From Flavobacteriales bacterium (GTDB taxonomy: Bacteria > Bacteroidota > Bacteroidia > Flavobacteriales_D > Crocinitomicaceae), in NCBI GenBank assembly GCA_947474675.1, contig CANJKA010000013.1, forward strand, positions 1 through 51,463: a DNA stretch of 51,463 nt. The letters run 5' to 3'. Shown piece after piece: positions 51,414 through 51,463 of the stretch. Position numbers and translations under genes: made by a program. The notes below the pieces were generated by a model. It did no database searches, was not told where the DNA came from, and saw only the letters and a list, made by a program, of their open reading frames with translations. Positions within the stretch are counted from its first letter, which is position 1; each line of letters opens with the position of its first letter.

Positions 51414-51463
51414 AATAAACTTAACTTTGAAGAAAAGTTGTCCAACATCTGGGGGGTACTATA

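Larger units (their letters stand above)
50233..51463 (+). mobile_element. IS3-family insertion sequence (right tip just outside the window)
   Basis: Left end begins TGTATAACACCCCCCATT (IS3 elements start TG and end CA). The right end, read as complement, is TATAGTACCCCCCAGATG at the window edge. The internal ACCCCCCA...GGACAACT blocks (50241-50262 and the complement of 51433-51454) match at 18 of 22 positions. Two frames, orfA and orfB, lie between. A missing CA at 51464-51465 would complete a ~1.23-kb element. If instead TATA is the target repeat, the element would span 50239-51459. Confidence 0.82.

Noticed and set aside
1..51463. Defence island, prophage or biosynthetic cluster
   Set aside because: No restriction, toxin-antitoxin, phage structural or biosynthetic core genes were found; the nuclease at 31925 is a solitary Rpn-type gene.
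1..51463. tRNA or rRNA genes
   Set aside because: No cloverleaf-like or rRNA-like stretch was recognised by eye; a covariance scan could still find one.

Overview
The window reads as a low-GC Bacteroidota chromosome, most likely a member of the Flavobacteriales (a Crocinitomicaceae/Fluviicola-like relative is an inference from gene content, not a search). The evidence is: repeated TAnnTTTG-type -7 promoter boxes; a gliding-motility/T9SS type B C-terminal domain; a TonB-dependent receptor; many Bacteroidota-type lipoproteins and small outer-membrane beta-barrels; DUF3276, DUF5683 and DUF3078 proteins; and the parA-parB-DUF5683-dapB-lepB-WbqC order.

Layout. 1-5300: the C-terminal part of a TonB-dependent receptor, a LapA-like membrane protein divergent from efp, a GlcD-type FAD oxidase, and two tandem membrane proteins that look like diverged paralogs. 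5400-10700: a small SRP RNA with its own promoter and terminator, a 2[4Fe-4S] ferredoxin, a LuxC-like acyl-CoA reductase that appears leaderless with a GTG start, an M61 PDZ peptidase and a coiled-coil lipoprotein. 10740-15400: a leftward unit of leucine-type dehydrogenase, nusB, DUF1573 and yajC, with a divergent ABC exporter. 15800-18200: a 785-residue secreted adhesin-like protein. 18700-24700: DUF3276, then parA-parB-DUF5683-dapB-lepB-wbqC. 24750-35400: envelope genes (beta-barrels, lipoproteins, tatA, thioesterase/MscS, YdcF, an Rpn-type nuclease) interrupted by two nearly identical ~463-bp non-coding fold-back elements. 35500-42500: a very compact leftward run of seven genes, radC-wecB-polysaccharide deacetylase-like-DUF423-MBL hydrolase-envelope protein-PKD lipoprotein. 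42600-51463: DUF3078, thiolase, an acyltransferase plus SGNH esterase pair, a small membrane protein, a transglutaminase-like protein lacking its catalytic Cys and His, and an IS3-family element that appears to cut the end of that gene.

Most genes are core housekeeping or envelope genes. The accessory interest lies in the repeats: the two fold-back elements, a MITE-like 182-bp segment after the thiolase gene, a 64-bp inverted repeat near yajC, and diverged copies of a dispersed 'AACCACAGATT' repeat. No CRISPR array, prophage, recognisable defence island, tRNA or rRNA gene was seen. All identifications come from reading motifs by eye; no database comparison was run.
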